Of a stretch of DNA of 64,000 nucleotides, positions 62,873 to 64,000 are shown piece after piece. The notes under the pieces were generated by a model, which was given only the letters and a program-made list of their open reading frames with translations, did no database searches and was not told where the DNA came from. This stretch comes from PHAA01 sp964457945 (GTDB lineage: Bacteria > Bacillota > Syntrophomonadia > Syntrophomonadales > Syntrophomonadaceae). Position 1 is the first letter of the stretch. Every line of letters begins with the position of its first letter. The position numbers were made by a program, and so were the translations under genes. Location: NCBI GenBank assembly GCA_964457945.1, contig CAYWFX010000008.1, positions 1 to 64,000 of the forward strand. The letters run 5' to 3'.

Positions 62873-64000
62873 ATGAACTTTTTACCGATAAATAAGGCTG
62901 ATCTGGAACCAAGAGGCTGGGAAGAGCTGGATGTTATCATCATTAGCGGAGATGCTTATGTTGACCATCCCGCCTGGGCCGCTGCGATCCTGGGGCGATT
63001 CATGGAGCATAATGGTTACCGAGTGGGTATTATAGCCCAGCCAGATTGGCGTAGCCTGAATGACATCAAGAGTCTGGGGCAGCCGCGTCTATTTTTTGCA
63101 ATTTCTGGTGGTAACATGGACAGTATGGTCAATCATTACACAGCTGATAAGAAAAAACGGCATGAGGATATGTATTCTCCCGGTGGCAGGACCGGCCTGA
63201 GGCCCGATCGTCCCACCATCGTATATAGCAATCTGGTACGTCAGGCTTATCCGGGCATTCCTATCATTATTGGCGGAGTTGAAGCCAGTTTGCGGCGCTT
63301 GGCTCATTATGATTACTGGAGCGATCAGGTACGCCGATCCATTTTGGTGGATAGCAAGGCAGATCTACTGGTTTATGGTATGGGAGAGTATAATCTTTTG
63401 GAAATTGCCCGCAGTTTGAAAGCTGGAAAGGATATTGCTTATCTGCGCAAGTTACGCGGGACCTGCTATCTATCCAAAAGCATGCCTGCACATGCTTTGG
63501 AGTTACCATCATTTGAAGAGCTGGTTGGTGATGTAAGGGCCTTTGCCAAGGCAACTAAGATGATTCACGAGGAGATGAATCCCTTTTCAGCACGAACGCT
63601 GGCTCAGAAGCAGGGAGATCGCTGGCTTATACAAAACCCACCTCCCTTGCCTCTGTCTACGAAGCAATTAGACGAAATTTACGAACTATCATTTGTGCGC
63701 CGCTATCATCCTAGCTATGAAGGCTTGGGAGGAGTACCGGGTTTGAAGCCGGTGCAGTTTTCAATCGTAACTCACCGGGGCTGTTTTGGTGGCTGTGCAT
63801 TTTGTTCTCTGAGCCAGCACCAGGGTAAATTTATTCAGAATCGCAGCCCGCTTTCCATAGTTAATGAAGCCCGTAGGTTGACAGATCATCCTGATTTTAA
63901 AGGTACTATCCCTGATGTAGGAGCGCCTTCAGCCAATATGTACGGTTTAAAAGGTCTTGATGAGGAGCTCTGTCATGCTTGTAACCGCAGCAGCTGCCTT
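62873..64000 (+). CDS. YgiQ-family radical SAM protein, N-terminal 376 residues (runs off the window)
   Basis: The frame is open from the ATG at 62873 (GAAAGG upstream) to the last base. It begins NFLPINKADLEPRGWEELD, has SGDAYVDHPAWAAAILGR and the radical SAM Cys motif THRGCFGGCAFCSLSQHQG. This matches the large YgiQ family of uncharacterised radical SAM proteins. The C-terminal part is outside the window. Confidence 0.92.
   Translation, partial: MNFLPINKADLEPRGWEELDVIIISGDAYVDHPAWAAAILGRFMEHNGYRVGIIAQPDWRSLNDIKSLGQPRLFFAISGGNMDSMVNHYTADKKKRHEDMYSPGGRTGLRPDRPTIVYSNLVRQAYPGIPIIIGGVEASLRRLAHYDYWSDQVRRSILVDSKADLLVYGMGEYNLLEIARSLKAGKDIAYLRKLRGTCYLSKSMPAHALELPSFEELVGDVRAFAKATKMIHEEMNPFSARTLAQKQGDRWLIQNPPPLPLSTKQLDEIYELSFVRRYHPSYEGLGGVPGLKPVQFSIVTHRGCFGGCAFCSLSQHQGKFIQNRSPLSIVNEARRLTDHPDFKGTIPDVGAPSANMYGLKGLDEELCHACNRSSCL

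Noticed and set aside
1..64000. tRNA, rRNA, CRISPR arrays, prophage or complete insertion sequences
   Set aside because: None was recognised when reading both strands; short or diverged RNA genes could still have been missed without a covariance search.

Overview
The window looks like part of a draft chromosome of a strictly anaerobic Clostridia-type Firmicute, possibly Syntrophomonas-like. Pointers are the NAD-linked formate dehydrogenase end (FdhA-NuoE-NuoF), a rubrerythrin-like protein, a molybdate transporter, pyruvate formate-lyase and its activase, double-cubane and 2-hydroxyacyl-CoA-dehydratase-type iron-sulfur enzymes, an SdpR/SdpI pair, purine-rich ribosome binding sites and many GTG/TTG starts. 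No rRNA, tRNA, CRISPR array or intact insertion sequence was seen. One 100-N scaffold gap (6184-6283) is flanked by the same 55 bases on both sides, so it is probably not a real gap.

Layout. 1-2.1 kb: formate dehydrogenase tail with nuoE and nuoF. 2.2-6.5 kb: rubrerythrin-like gene, modABC (minus strand) and a divergent regulator with a periplasmic-binding-protein domain. 6.6-9.4 kb: small metabolic, lipoprotein and rhodanese genes. 9.6-11.5 kb: a double-cubane-cluster protein with its ATP-dependent activator. 11.6-12.7 kb: stand-alone molbindin and pyruvate formate-lyase activase. 12.9-20.7 kb (minus strand): a complete-looking 'Sao' cluster, with a MerB-like lyase, ABC transporter, efflux permease, DsrE-like, thioredoxin-like and Cys-Cys-tail proteins. 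20.9-26.2 kb: a PEP mutase/isocitrate lyase family enzyme, an activator fused to a dehydratase-type subunit, a second dehydratase-type subunit and a second double-cubane protein. 26.3-33.1 kb: membrane proteins, an MFS transporter and a TetR-HlyD-ABC-2 export operon. 33.3-40.4 kb: pyruvate formate-lyase, glutamate dehydrogenase and a 1068-residue PEP-synthase-like/nucleotidyltransferase fusion. 40.7-49.2 kb: an ABC-F protein, then an Opp/Nik-type importer with a methyltransferase and an FmdE-like protein. 49.3-52.9 kb: SdpR-SdpI, CAAX-type protease and lipoproteins. 53-60 kb: acetyltransferase, glycosyltransferase-like protein and an N-acetylglucosamine catabolic operon (nagA, nagB, kinase, GH20). 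60.2-64 kb: a broken metal-ATPase fragment, a D,D-carboxypeptidase, an acetyltransferase and the start of a YgiQ-type radical SAM protein.

Main discovery. Two genes of the Sao cluster are cut by a single in-frame UGA that is best read as selenocysteine. In the MerB-like lyase the UGA (codon 174) falls where MerB has catalytic Cys159; the frame continues for 43 codons that look like the MerB C-terminus, and a perfect 7-bp hairpin starts 11 nt after the UGA. In the second permease the UGA is codon 214, exactly where the adjacent 272-residue paralogue has Cys, and the frame then runs to the same total length. Automatic gene calling would truncate both. The cluster therefore appears to be a thiol/selenol-based organometal-handling system, lying between two loci for ATP-driven double-cubane reductases. 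The link between those systems is inference.
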